A DNA stretch of 64,000 nt from Croceibacterium segetis (GTDB lineage: Bacteria; Pseudomonadota; Alphaproteobacteria; Sphingomonadales; Sphingomonadaceae): positions 39,562 through 103,561 of the forward strand of contig NZ_JAANOZ010000010.1 of the NCBI RefSeq assembly GCF_011320115.1, written 5' to 3'. The notes beneath the pieces are model-generated. The model searched no databases. It was not told the origin of the DNA and was given only the letters and a program-made list of their open reading frames with translations. Made by a program: the position numbers and the translations under genes. Of the stretch, positions 8,242 through 15,985 are shown one piece after another; positions within the stretch are counted from its first letter, which is position 1, and each line of letters opens with the position of its first letter.

Positions 8242-9182
8242 ACGGAAGGAGGACGAGCTCGAGTTTCGCTGCGGCCGCCAAGATCACCGTGGCCGCCGCC
8301 GCGTTCCTGCTCACCGGCGCATCGGGAGACAGCCGCGTGAAGCCCTGCGACAAGGCATGCCTCGAGCAAATCGGCGACAGCTACCGCGCCGCCTATTTGG
8401 CGCACGATCCAGCCAGGGCGCCCTTCGCGGCAAAGGTTCGCTTCAGCGAAAACAACATCGAGATGCCTTTCCCCGACGGAACCTGGGACACCGTGACCGA
8501 GGAAGTCGGCCCGACGCTGACGCTGTCAGATCCTCAGACCGGTGACATTGGCATCTACACCGCGATCAAGCAGCGCGAAGTCCCCGGCTTCCTGGCGGTC
8601 CGCCTAAGAGTCGAGGGCCGCAAGATCACCGAGGTCGAACAGATCATTTCGACCAAGCGCAATCTCAGCAGCCCGCCGACGCCGATCGGGGACATCGAAG
8701 GCTATGCCCTACCCCCGATCGTCGACCAGGTAGTGCCGAAGGAAAAGCGCGCGTCGCGCGAAGCGCTGATGGGTCACGCCGACGGCTATTTCGATACGCT
8801 GCAGCACAACAACGGCGAAATCCGCGGTACCTGCTTTCACCCCGACGCCACCCGCCGCGAGAACGGCATGCTGTTCAGCGACATCAAGGGCGGCTTCGAA
8901 TCCGGTCGCTACGCCTTCAACGACCGCGTGCGGCGCGAGATCGTGCTTGTCGACCAAGAGCGCCAGGTGGTGATGGCGCGCGGGTTCATCGATCACAAAG
9001 GCGTGCTCGACGAATACAACCTCACCGACGGGACCAAGGCCAAGTCGGTTTTCCAGGAACCGCAGAGCTGGGGCTTGCTCGAAAGCTTCAAGGTCACCGA
9101 CGGCTGCATCGCCGCCGTGGTCGCGACATTTTACCAGGCGCCGTACTACACGGTGTCGCCGTGGACGCCGCGGGGGCGCTGA
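8238..9182 (+). CDS. Secreted protein of unknown function with possible tandem NTF2-like halves
   Basis: A 314-residue protein starting at ATG 8238, overlapping the DUF3237 stop by four bases (ATGA). Residues 10-32 form a hydrophobic export signal ending near LTGASGDS; no lipobox is seen. A PCDKAC motif follows. The N-terminal half (YRAAYLAHDPARAPFAAKV) and the C-terminal half (HADGYFDTLQHNNGEIRG) each open with a helix and a following patterned segment, suggesting tandem SnoaL-like domains; this is inference from pattern only. I do not recognise the family. As the last gene of the dioxygenase operon it is probably a periplasmic binding, isomerase or hydratase component. Confidence 0.75.
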   Translation: MNGRRTSSSFAAAAKITVAAAAFLLTGASGDSRVKPCDKACLEQIGDSYRAAYLAHDPARAPFAAKVRFSENNIEMPFPDGTWDTVTEEVGPTLTLSDPQTGDIGIYTAIKQREVPGFLAVRLRVEGRKITEVEQIISTKRNLSSPPTPIGDIEGYALPPIVDQVVPKEKRASREALMGHADGYFDTLQHNNGEIRGTCFHPDATRRENGMLFSDIKGGFESGRYAFNDRVRREIVLVDQERQVVMARGFIDHKGVLDEYNLTDGTKAKSVFQEPQSWGLLESFKVTDGCIAAVVATFYQAPYYTVSPWTPRGR

Positions 9183-9185
9183 TCG

Positions 9186-9668
9186 TCACACCACCACGAA
9201 GTAGTGGATCCGATTGGCTCCCGGCAGTTTCTCGGCCACCCCCACGAAGACATGCCGGGACAGCCATTCGTGCGGCCCGGCGGGGGCGTCGAACTTCGGG
9301 GTCACGCGCATGTAGTAGTCGGAAAAGTCGGCCGCTTCGTTGCGGCGCATGGCAGCGCCGACTTTCTCGCCGCGCGCCCAGCGATAGCCGCGGTTTTCCA
9401 AGTATATGATTGCGCCGTCGCTGGCTTCGAGCAAGTAGCGCGCGTCGAAATCGATCACGCCGTCGGGGCGCTGGAGCGGGAAGTCGCCGCCCGACATGGG
9501 GATCACCCTTCCGTTGAGCCGGGGCCCTTCCACCGTGCCGCTCGCGGCGTAGATCGCCGCCCGGGTTTCGCCGCGCACGGAGGGCTCCACCCAATAAGGC
9601 TTGGACAGGTCGATCGAGATCGTAAAGGCGTGTTCGAAGCGCGGGGCGAAAGGGTGCGGATCGGCCAT
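9186..9668 (-). CDS. DUF3237 family protein (copy 4)
   Basis: A 160-residue cytoplasmic protein, closest to copy 1. It carries GPRLNGRVIPMSGGDFP, YLLEASDGAIIYLENRGY and HEWLSRHVFVGVAE in the same order and spacing. It converges on the secreted unknown with a 3 bp gap and lies upstream of the LysR gene on the same strand as LysR. The ribosome binding site before ATG 9668 is weak. Function unknown; the proximity of four copies within 7.5 kb suggests several related steps or substrates rather than simple redundancy. Confidence 0.84.
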   Translation of the reverse strand: MADPHPFAPRFEHAFTISIDLSKPYWVEPSVRGETRAAIYAASGTVEGPRLNGRVIPMSGGDFPLQRPDGVIDFDARYLLEASDGAIIYLENRGYRWARGEKVGAAMRRNEAADFSDYYMRVTPKFDAPAGPHEWLSRHVFVGVAEKLPGANRIHYFVVV

Positions 9669-9789
9669 CGCGCAGGCATAGACGGCGAATTTGTCGTCAA
9701 GTCAACGCAATCGCCGCGCGTTCGCCGGCAATGGTCTCGGGGCAAGATTGTTGGCGATGGACGCGGCCATCGAGACATGGCGACAGCTG

Positions 9790-10680
9790 TCAGAGTGTGA
9801 GCGGTGGCACGTTGAGCACATGGAGTGCGCGGCAAACCCCTTCGTAGATTTCAAGATCGCACCCCGGGTCCGCCATGAGGATAAGCAGGAGAGGGCGGGC
9901 GACCGGCGCTATGGGCACAAGGTCGCCTGCGCGAACAAGGTCTCCCACATGCATGTTCATCAAGACGGCTACGCCGGCTCCTGATCGAACCTCATCAACG
10001 AGGGAATCCAGCGAGCCTGTGACTTCCCGGCGATTGGCGGGATCCAGGCCCGCCCTCGACATCGTATCCTCGAGCCACTGGCTAAGCTGCGGCGCGCGGG
10101 ATGGAATGAGGTAGACGAGGTCCGCAAGCTTGCGATTGCCCTCGGCAAGATCGCGCGCGATGGAAGGCGCAGCAAACAAGGCGCCATGCTGCTCTGCGAC
10201 AACGTGACTGATGTAGTCCGTGCGCACCGGAATGCGGACCGAACCGAACAGGGCAAAGGCCTCTCGTTTCGCGGGGTCCGAATCCAACGCAGCCAGGGGA
10301 TCTCCGCTCATCACGAAAGCAGTGCGTCGCGGTAAACCCGCGGCAAAAAGCTCGGGCATAATCGAACTGATCTTGGCGAGTTGGAGTTCGCGCACATAGA
10401 TGCGGGGCAATGCGCGGCCATCATCCGTCTCGCGCCGGATGAGCCGCCGCTGTAGCTCCAGCGTGGCGCGGGCGTCCTGCAAGAGCTCTCTGCCCAGCGC
10501 CGAAAGTTCCGCCCGTCCTCCCCTCGTGCGGACAACGAGTTCACCGCCAACGGACCTTTCAAGTGCCTTGATCTGCTTGCTGATCGACGGTTGCGAAATG
10601 TCGAGAGCGTCGGCTGCGCGGCGCATGCTGCCGCACTCGGCAACGGCCAAGAAGAGTTCGAGTTGGCGGGTCGTCGGCAC
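9790..10680 (-). CDS. LysR-family transcriptional regulator
   Basis: A 296-residue regulator (GTG 10680; a TTG at 10698 would add six residues). The N-terminal winged helix-turn-helix is clear: RQLELFLAVAECGSMRRAADAL followed by DISQPSISKQIKALE. The remainder fits the LysR effector domain, with a late segment RSGAGVAVLMNMHVGDLV. It is divergently transcribed from TonB receptor 1 across a 140 bp gap that holds a perfect T-N11-A dyad, the classic LysR binding site. The parsimonious reading is that it controls the receptor, and perhaps itself, in response to a pathway compound. The inducer cannot be read. Confidence 0.92.
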   Translation of the reverse strand: MPTTRQLELFLAVAECGSMRRAADALDISQPSISKQIKALERSVGGELVVRTRGGRAELSALGRELLQDARATLELQRRLIRRETDDGRALPRIYVRELQLAKISSIMPELFAAGLPRRTAFVMSGDPLAALDSDPAKREAFALFGSVRIPVRTDYISHVVAEQHGALFAAPSIARDLAEGNRKLADLVYLIPSRAPQLSQWLEDTMSRAGLDPANRREVTGSLDSLVDEVRSGAGVAVLMNMHVGDLVRAGDLVPIAPVARPLLLILMADPGCDLEIYEGVCRALHVLNVPPLTL

Positions 10681-10699
10681 CGGCGAATGATATCCCAAA

Positions 10700-10718
10700 G
10701 GCTATCACACCGATAGCC
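10700..10718. promoter_or_regulatory. LysR-type operator (T-N11-A dyad)
   Basis: A perfect inverted repeat, GGCTATC, five bases ACACC, then GATAGCC. Inside it T10703 and A10715 form a T-N11-A box, the standard LysR recognition pattern. It lies between the divergent LysR gene and TonB receptor 1, about 100 bp upstream of the receptor start. If the regulator starts at TTG 10698, the dyad abuts its start codon. Confidence 0.75.
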
Positions 10719-10820
10719 ACCCAAGATATTGCTTTGCTTTTGTCAACCGCAGCACACCCGCGAGTGCAGGCAGCGCTGGCGATCCGCGAGCGGACTCAGC
10801 TGCCGCATCGGGAGGATTGC

Positions 10821-13415
10821 ATGACGGGTATCACCAGCAGCGCTGTGGCGCGCATCGTTTTGGCAGCCGGGGTATCGGCAGTGGCCCTCTTGGCCGCGCC
10901 GGCGCCGGCCCAGGATCAGGCGGCGTCGGCTCAGGATACAACGCAAGCTGGAGCCGCCGGCGCCACAGGGAGCGACGGAAATAGCGAAATCATCGTTACC
11001 GCGCAGTTCCGTGAACAGAACCTGCAGGACACGCCGCTGGCGATCACCGCCGTCAACGCGGCGATGCTCGAGGCGCGTAGTCAGACCGACATCAGCCAGG
11101 TCGCCAACCAGGCGCCGTCGGTAACGCTCAAGCCGCAAGGGGCCGCCTATGGGCCTTCGCTTGGGGCAAACATTCGCGGTGTCGGCCAGTTCGACTTCAA
11201 TCCCGCGCTGGAACCCGGCGTCGGCTTTTACGTCGACGATGTGTATTATGCCACATTGACGGGTTCGATCCTCGACCTGCTCGATCTCGACCGCGTGGAA
11301 GTGCTGCGCGGTCCGCAAGGCACTCTCGCCGGGCGCAACTCGATCGGCGGGGCGATCAAGCTCTATTCGCAAAAGCCGGAAGGCAGCAATTCCGGCTCGG
11401 TGACGGCGACGTATGGAAGCCGCAATCGGATGGATCTTCGTGCCAGCGCCGATTTCAACCTGGCGCCGGGCATCGACATGCGCATCGCCGGCGTGTCGAA
11501 AAACCAGGAAGGCTACGTCAAACGCTACGACTTCGGTTGCGTTTACCCGGCCGGTGGCCCCGCCACCTTCACCCCGGCGTTTCCGACCGCGAGCAACCCG
11601 ACGATGGCGCCGATGCTGGTCAACCCGGTCGGCGGCGTGCCGGCGCGGACCAACAATGCGAACTGCGTCACCGCCAAGGAAGGCGAAGTCGGTTTCATCG
11701 CCGGACGCGCTCAGCTTCGCATCCGCCCGACCGACACGCTCGATATCAACCTGATCGCCGACTACACGGATGACGATCGCGTCGGGGCGCCCACGGTCCT
11801 TCTTCTGCGCAAGTATCCCGACGGATCTATCGCTTCGCCGCACTACCCGCTGCCGCTGATTCCCGCCCCGGGTTCGTCGCCGCCGCAGAACTATGCCACT
11901 CCCACGCCAGGTTCGCGCGACATCAATCCGTTCGCGGCACCCAGCAGCCTCTTGTCCTACGACAATCGGTTTCTCTGTGGGCCGTATTGCAACTTCGTTT
12001 CTTTCGACAACCCGGCCGACGGCCCGTTCCGCGCCTCGACCGCGGACGGGCGGGTGCATTACAAGGGCTGGGGTTATTCCGGTCAGGTTGACTGGGACTT
12101 GTCCGATGCGCTGCAGGTCCAGTCGATCACTGCCTATCGTGGCTACCGCTCAATCTTCTCGAACGACAACGATGCTTCGCCGATGGCGCACAGCCTGGGG
12201 TATGGGCCTCTGACGTTCCGCTTCTTCAGCCAGGAACTGCGGCTCAACGGCTCGATCGGCAATACCATCGAATATACCCTGGGCGGCTATTACAGCGATC
12301 AAAAGTCGGTCTATGCCTCCTTCCAGGATTTGCGTTCCTCGGCCCTTGAGTTCCAACAGCGTGATCCGGTCAATGCGGACAGCAAGGCCGTTTTCCTGCA
12401 CCTCTCGTGGAACCCGATCGAACCGCTCACCCTGATCGGCGGTGTTCGCTACACGAAGGAATCGAAGGACTACACGTACATCCGCGAAAAGCCGTACAAC
12501 GATCCGACCTCGACCACTGCCAACGCGGTGCTCCCGCTCAACGGTACCATCGGCAAATACAGCGGCGATCGCGTGGACTATCGCGCAACCGCGCAATTCG
12601 CCGTCACCGACGACGTCATGGTCTATGCCCAGTTTTCGACCGGCTACAAAGGCGGCGGCGTCAACCCGCGTCCGTTCTTCGTGCAGCAGGCGCTGCCGTT
12701 CGGACCGGAAACGCTTCAGGCTTACGAGGCGGGCCTGAAAACCGATCTGTTCAACCGCATGCTTCGCTTCAACGTCGCGGCCTTCCTCAGCAAATACAAG
12801 GATATGCAGCTTTCGCTCGGCAACTGCACCGCCATTACCGGTCCCGGCTTCGGTGCACCCTGCGCAATGCCGGTCAACGCCGGCGATGCCGACATCAAGG
12901 GCATAGAGGTCGAGGCATCGCTCCATCCTGTCACCGGGCTGAGCATCGACAGCTCGCTGAGCTACCTCGACTTCAAGTACAAGAAGTTCGGCTCGTACAC
13001 CGCGGGCGCGACGACGGTATCGGTCGGCGGACCGACCAATCTAAACGGACCCCAGTTCGGCGACTACGCGCCGTTCACTCCGAAGTGGAAGTGGAGCGCC
13101 GGGGTCCAGTACGAGATCGATCTCGGGACGGCGGGGTCGCTGACTCCGCGCTTCGACGCCGCCTATCAGAGCACGGTCTATACCGTATCGGCCAATCGCC
13201 CGAGCAACAGAATCGGCTCGTACACGCTAGCCAACGCGCGGCTCACATGGCGTAACGTCGGAAGGGACCTCGACGTGTCGCTCGAAGTGACGAACTTGTT
13301 CGACAAGTACTACCTGCTGACGATTTTCGATCAGACCACGGGCGGTCAGGGCTATGCCACGGGGCAGCCGGGCCGGCCGCAGGAATGGGCGGTCTCACTC
13401 AAGAAGAAGTTCTAG
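10821..13415 (+). CDS. TonB-dependent outer-membrane receptor 1
   Basis: An 864-residue receptor starting at ATG 10821 behind GGGAGGA (10810-10816). A signal peptide covers about residues 1-31 (VALLAAPAPA, cut near AQDQ). The TonB box EIIVTAQ is at 56-62. The plug follows with VEVLRGPQGTLAGRNSIGGAI, then a long beta-barrel ending in the aromatic terminal strand EWAVSLKKKF. Such receptors import large or scarce solutes using TonB energy; in sphingomonads many take up aromatics or plant polymers rather than siderophores. It is a close paralogue of receptor 3 (58306-60807), sharing for example NPRPFFVQQ and LPFGPETL. LysR control is suggested by the upstream dyad, and a strong terminator follows. 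Confidence 0.95.
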   Translation: MTGITSSAVARIVLAAGVSAVALLAAPAPAQDQAASAQDTTQAGAAGATGSDGNSEIIVTAQFREQNLQDTPLAITAVNAAMLEARSQTDISQVANQAPSVTLKPQGAAYGPSLGANIRGVGQFDFNPALEPGVGFYVDDVYYATLTGSILDLLDLDRVEVLRGPQGTLAGRNSIGGAIKLYSQKPEGSNSGSVTATYGSRNRMDLRASADFNLAPGIDMRIAGVSKNQEGYVKRYDFGCVYPAGGPATFTPAFPTASNPTMAPMLVNPVGGVPARTNNANCVTAKEGEVGFIAGRAQLRIRPTDTLDINLIADYTDDDRVGAPTVLLLRKYPDGSIASPHYPLPLIPAPGSSPPQNYATPTPGSRDINPFAAPSSLLSYDNRFLCGPYCNFVSFDNPADGPFRASTADGRVHYKGWGYSGQVDWDLSDALQVQSITAYRGYRSIFSNDNDASPMAHSLGYGPLTFRFFSQELRLNGSIGNTIEYTLGGYYSDQKSVYASFQDLRSSALEFQQRDPVNADSKAVFLHLSWNPIEPLTLIGGVRYTKESKDYTYIREKPYNDPTSTTANAVLPLNGTIGKYSGDRVDYRATAQFAVTDDVMVYAQFSTGYKGGGVNPRPFFVQQALPFGPETLQAYEAGLKTDLFNRMLRFNVAAFLSKYKDMQLSLGNCTAITGPGFGAPCAMPVNAGDADIKGIEVEASLHPVTGLSIDSSLSYLDFKYKKFGSYTAGATTVSVGGPTNLNGPQFGDYAPFTPKWKWSAGVQYEIDLGTAGSLTPRFDAAYQSTVYTVSANRPSNRIGSYTLANARLTWRNVGRDLDVSLEVTNLFDKYYLLTIFDQTTGGQGYATGQPGRPQEWAVSLKKKF

Positions 13416-13443
13416 ATTCGGCGCACTAGAGCGGTTCACAGAA

Positions 13444-13473
13444 GGGGCGGCCCATCGGGTCGCCCCTTTTTTT
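13444..13473 (+). terminator. Rho-independent terminator after TonB receptor 1
   Basis: A ten-base-pair GC-rich stem with one G-U pair (GGGGCGGCCC / GGGTCGCCCC), a three-base ATC loop and a run of seven T residues. It sits 28 bp after the receptor stop and before the convergent amidohydrolase end. Confidence 0.9.
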
Positions 13474-13510
13474 GCCGGTCAGTCGGGAAATAGAGGCACG
13501 GTCTGTCTGA

Positions 13511-14593
13511 TCACAACTGTCTGCGATCGGTTTTCAGGCCCATAAGTGCGGCCGCATTCTCGCTCTCGATCCGGAGGAGTTGCTCCGCGGAGAGCCCCAC
13601 GCGCTCCAGAGCCGCGCGGGAGGCCGCCAGCGTGCCCCAGGGGAAGTCCGTGCCATATAGAATATGGTCGGGCGGCAACCATGCGGTCAACGCGGCCATA
13701 GCCGGCTTGCCTGTGACGCTGGCGGTATCGACGTAGATTCGCGACAGTGCCGCCGGGGCCCCCTCGGGGACCTTGGCCCCGAGCGATGGATCGACAAATC
13801 CCATCGCGATTACGCGCTCCGTCACCATCGGCAAGGCGCCGCCGCCATGTGAGAAGATGAAGCGGATATTGGGATGGGCGCTCAAGGTGCCCGACCACAG
13901 AAGGCTAGCGATCGTGCGAGCCGTGTCGACGGGGAACTCGATGAGCGGCGTGGCGAGGCCGGGCACCAGCCCTGCGCAACAAGGTGCGTCGGTCGGGTGG
14001 ACGTAGACCAAGGCACCGCGCCGGTTCAGCCACTCGAACAGCGGCTTGAAGCGAGCCTCGCCGAGATATCCTCCGCCGTAGTTGCTCAGCATGCCCACGC
14101 CGCGACACCCTGAGAGGGCCAGCGCACGCTCGGCCTCCCTTATGGCGGAGTCTACGTCGGGCAGCGGCAGGGCGGCAAAGAACTTGAAGCGGTCCGGGTG
14201 GTCCTTGCACAAGCCGGCGGCATAATCGTTGCATGCTCTCGCCAGTTCCACTGCCTGCAGGTCGTCTCCGAAATGAACTCCCGGCGAGGAAATCGACAAG
14301 ATCGCCGTGCCGACAACCGCCTCGTCCATCGCTGCCAGCGAGGCTTCCGGGGTCCACGCCAGCACCGCCGACACGCCGGTGGCGAACTTGTCCAGCCAGG
14401 GCTTCGCGAGAGGCTTGTAGAACGGCGGCAGGAAATGATGGTGGACGTCGATCGCTGCCCTCACGAACCGGGGGGCGTCGGCAGCGCGGGCGGGCGCGCC
14501 GCGCGCCAGCGTGGCCGCGGTTCCGGCGAGCACGTAGCGTCGAGTACAGCCCGAAAGGCGCGAAATCTCGCCAGAGAGCTTTGCATCCGTCAC
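13511..14593 (-). CDS. Amidohydrolase-2 family (ACMSD-like) metal-dependent hydrolase/decarboxylase with Tat-like signal
   Basis: A 360-residue TIM-barrel protein. Metal or catalytic positions are visible: the HxH pair in IDVHHHFLP (H51, H53), H199 in YVHPTD, H249 in FSHGGG and D316 in YGTDFPWG. This is the pattern of the ACMSD/gamma-resorcylate decarboxylase/OMA hydratase group. Residues 12-38 carry TRRYVLAGTAATLARGAPARAA, a twin-arginine signal, so the enzyme may act in the periplasm, which is unusual for the family. GTG 14593 is supported by AAAGGAG just upstream. It is divergent from an MFS permease across an 86 bp gap containing a perfect AATTCCG palindrome. Confidence 0.88.
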   Translation of the reverse strand: MTDAKLSGEISRLSGCTRRYVLAGTAATLARGAPARAADAPRFVRAAIDVHHHFLPPFYKPLAKPWLDKFATGVSAVLAWTPEASLAAMDEAVVGTAILSISSPGVHFGDDLQAVELARACNDYAAGLCKDHPDRFKFFAALPLPDVDSAIREAERALALSGCRGVGMLSNYGGGYLGEARFKPLFEWLNRRGALVYVHPTDAPCCAGLVPGLATPLIEFPVDTARTIASLLWSGTLSAHPNIRFIFSHGGGALPMVTERVIAMGFVDPSLGAKVPEGAPAALSRIYVDTASVTGKPAMAALTAWLPPDHILYGTDFPWGTLAASRAALERVGLSAEQLLRIESENAAALMGLKTDRRQL

Positions 14594-14606
14594 GGCCAGC
14601 TCCTTT

Positions 14607-14626
14607 AATTCCGCTGTTCCGGAATT
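14607..14626. promoter_or_regulatory. Palindromic candidate operator AATTCCG-N6-CGGAATT
   Basis: A perfect seven-base inverted repeat, AATTCCG at 14607-14613 and CGGAATT at 14620-14626, spaced by CTGTTC. It lies between the divergent amidohydrolase and MFS genes, next to the amidohydrolase ribosome binding site. Similar half-sites recur before TonB receptors 2, 3 and 4 and the Rieske oxygenase. Confidence 0.6.
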
Positions 14627-14679
14627 TTATCGGTTAAAGCTGGGCTGCGTGCAATAGGTGCGCCAACGGGGAGGAGATG

Positions 14680-15927
14680 ATGGACGCTCGGGGTCACCAT
14701 CTTGCGCATGAATCGTGGCGGGAGTTCGCGCTCGGATGGCGAGTGCTTCTCGGCGCGTCGTTCGGCGTAGGGCTCGGGGTCTCGGGCCTGCTGACTTACA
14801 ACCTGGGCCTGTTCACCACTGATCTGGAATACCAGATCGGCCTCACTCCCGCGACATATGGCGGTGTGCTCCTCGGCCTCAACCTGGCGCTCGCGCTGGC
14901 GATGCCCCTCGTCGGACGCCTTGTCGACCGGTTTGGCCCGAGAGCGGTTGCTGCCACGGGTTCGGCCATCCTTGCCGTCGGGTTCCTGGCGCTTTCGCGC
15001 ACCCAGTCGGTCGCCTTCTACGCCGCCGCGTTGGTTGTGATCGGCTTCTGCGCCAGCTTGTCCGCACCGGTCGCGCACACTCGCGCGGTGGCTGGAATTT
15101 TCGCGCGGCGCCGCGGGCTGGCGCTTGGGATAACCCAGATCGGGATCGGTCTAGCGGCCGCGCTCGTGCCGCCGCTCGTTGCTGCACAAATCGTCAGCGG
15201 CGGCTGGCGCAGCGGGTTCGTCCTTCTGGCCGCGCTGGCGGCGGGCGCGCTCGTGCCGATTTCTTTGGGTCTCCCCGGCAAGCGAAGAGGCGAAGTCCCG
15301 GCCGCTCGACCAGACAAGGGCGCGGCCTCGCTTTCGTCATCGGTAACATTCTGGCTTCAGCTAGCCGCCTTCACGAGCATGGCGCTCGCCTTCATCGGGA
15401 TCATTGCCCATTTCGTCCCGATGCTGCGCTCGAGCGGTATTTCGCTTCCGGAGGCCGGAGCGCTCGCCGGTGCGATCGGCTTGTCGGTGATCGTCACTCG
15501 CCTCATCGTCGGCTGGCTCGCCGATCATGTACAACCCGCGTGGCTCGGCGCGGCGAGTTGCCTGATTTGCGCGGCGGGAGCCCTCGGACTGGCCGTGGGC
15601 GGCCCGGGCCTGGCGTTCCCGGCCGCGCTGACGCTGGGCTGCGCGATTGGCGCGGAAGCCGATCTGATTGGCATACTCACGGCCCGGAACTTCCCCTTGG
15701 ACGCCTACAGCCGGGCCTATTCCGCGCAGTATGCGGCGTTCACTGTGGCCGGTGGTCTCAGCCCTTTGCTTGTCGGAATGCTCGTCGAAGAAACCGGCAA
15801 CTATCGCGCGCCGCTGCTCGCAAGCGGCGTTCTGCTGGTGATTCCGGTGGCGTTGTTTGCCGTGCTCGCGCGCAGGAATCCGCCCCTTCCGCCCGCCCGA
15901 TCGCCAGTCTCTGAAATTAATTCTTGA
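14680..15927 (+). CDS. MFS transporter (monocarboxylate/oxalate-formate antiporter-like)
   Basis: A 415-residue major facilitator with about twelve hydrophobic helices. Helix 2-3 carries MPLVGRLVDRFGPR, the MFS motif-A region. The overall form, including the central AARPDKGAA linker and the second-half loop GWLADHV, resembles the OFA/monocarboxylate permease branch. Two tandem ATG codons (14677 and 14680) follow GGGGAGGAG; the second gives better spacing. It is divergent from the exported amidohydrolase and shares its palindromic control region. The probable role is uptake of an organic acid product. TonB receptor 2 starts 58 bp downstream with its own GGAAT palindrome. Confidence 0.88.
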   Translation: MDARGHHLAHESWREFALGWRVLLGASFGVGLGVSGLLTYNLGLFTTDLEYQIGLTPATYGGVLLGLNLALALAMPLVGRLVDRFGPRAVAATGSAILAVGFLALSRTQSVAFYAAALVVIGFCASLSAPVAHTRAVAGIFARRRGLALGITQIGIGLAAALVPPLVAAQIVSGGWRSGFVLLAALAAGALVPISLGLPGKRRGEVPAARPDKGAASLSSSVTFWLQLAAFTSMALAFIGIIAHFVPMLRSSGISLPEAGALAGAIGLSVIVTRLIVGWLADHVQPAWLGAASCLICAAGALGLAVGGPGLAFPAALTLGCAIGAEADLIGILTARNFPLDAYSRAYSAQYAAFTVAGGLSPLLVGMLVEETGNYRAPLLASGVLLVIPVALFAVLARRNPPLPPARSPVSEINS

Positions 15928-15932
15928 TAGCC

Positions 15933-15946
15933 GGAATAAAAATTCC
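15933..15946. promoter_or_regulatory. GGAAT-N4-ATTCC palindrome upstream of TonB receptor 2
   Basis: A perfect five-base inverted repeat around AAAA, 40 bp before the receptor start codon and in the 58 bp gap after the MFS gene. The half-site matches that in the AATTCCG palindrome at 14607, with different spacing. Confidence 0.5.
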
Positions 15947-15985
15947 TAGCATCCAGAATATAAGACAAACGTGGGGAGATTTCAG

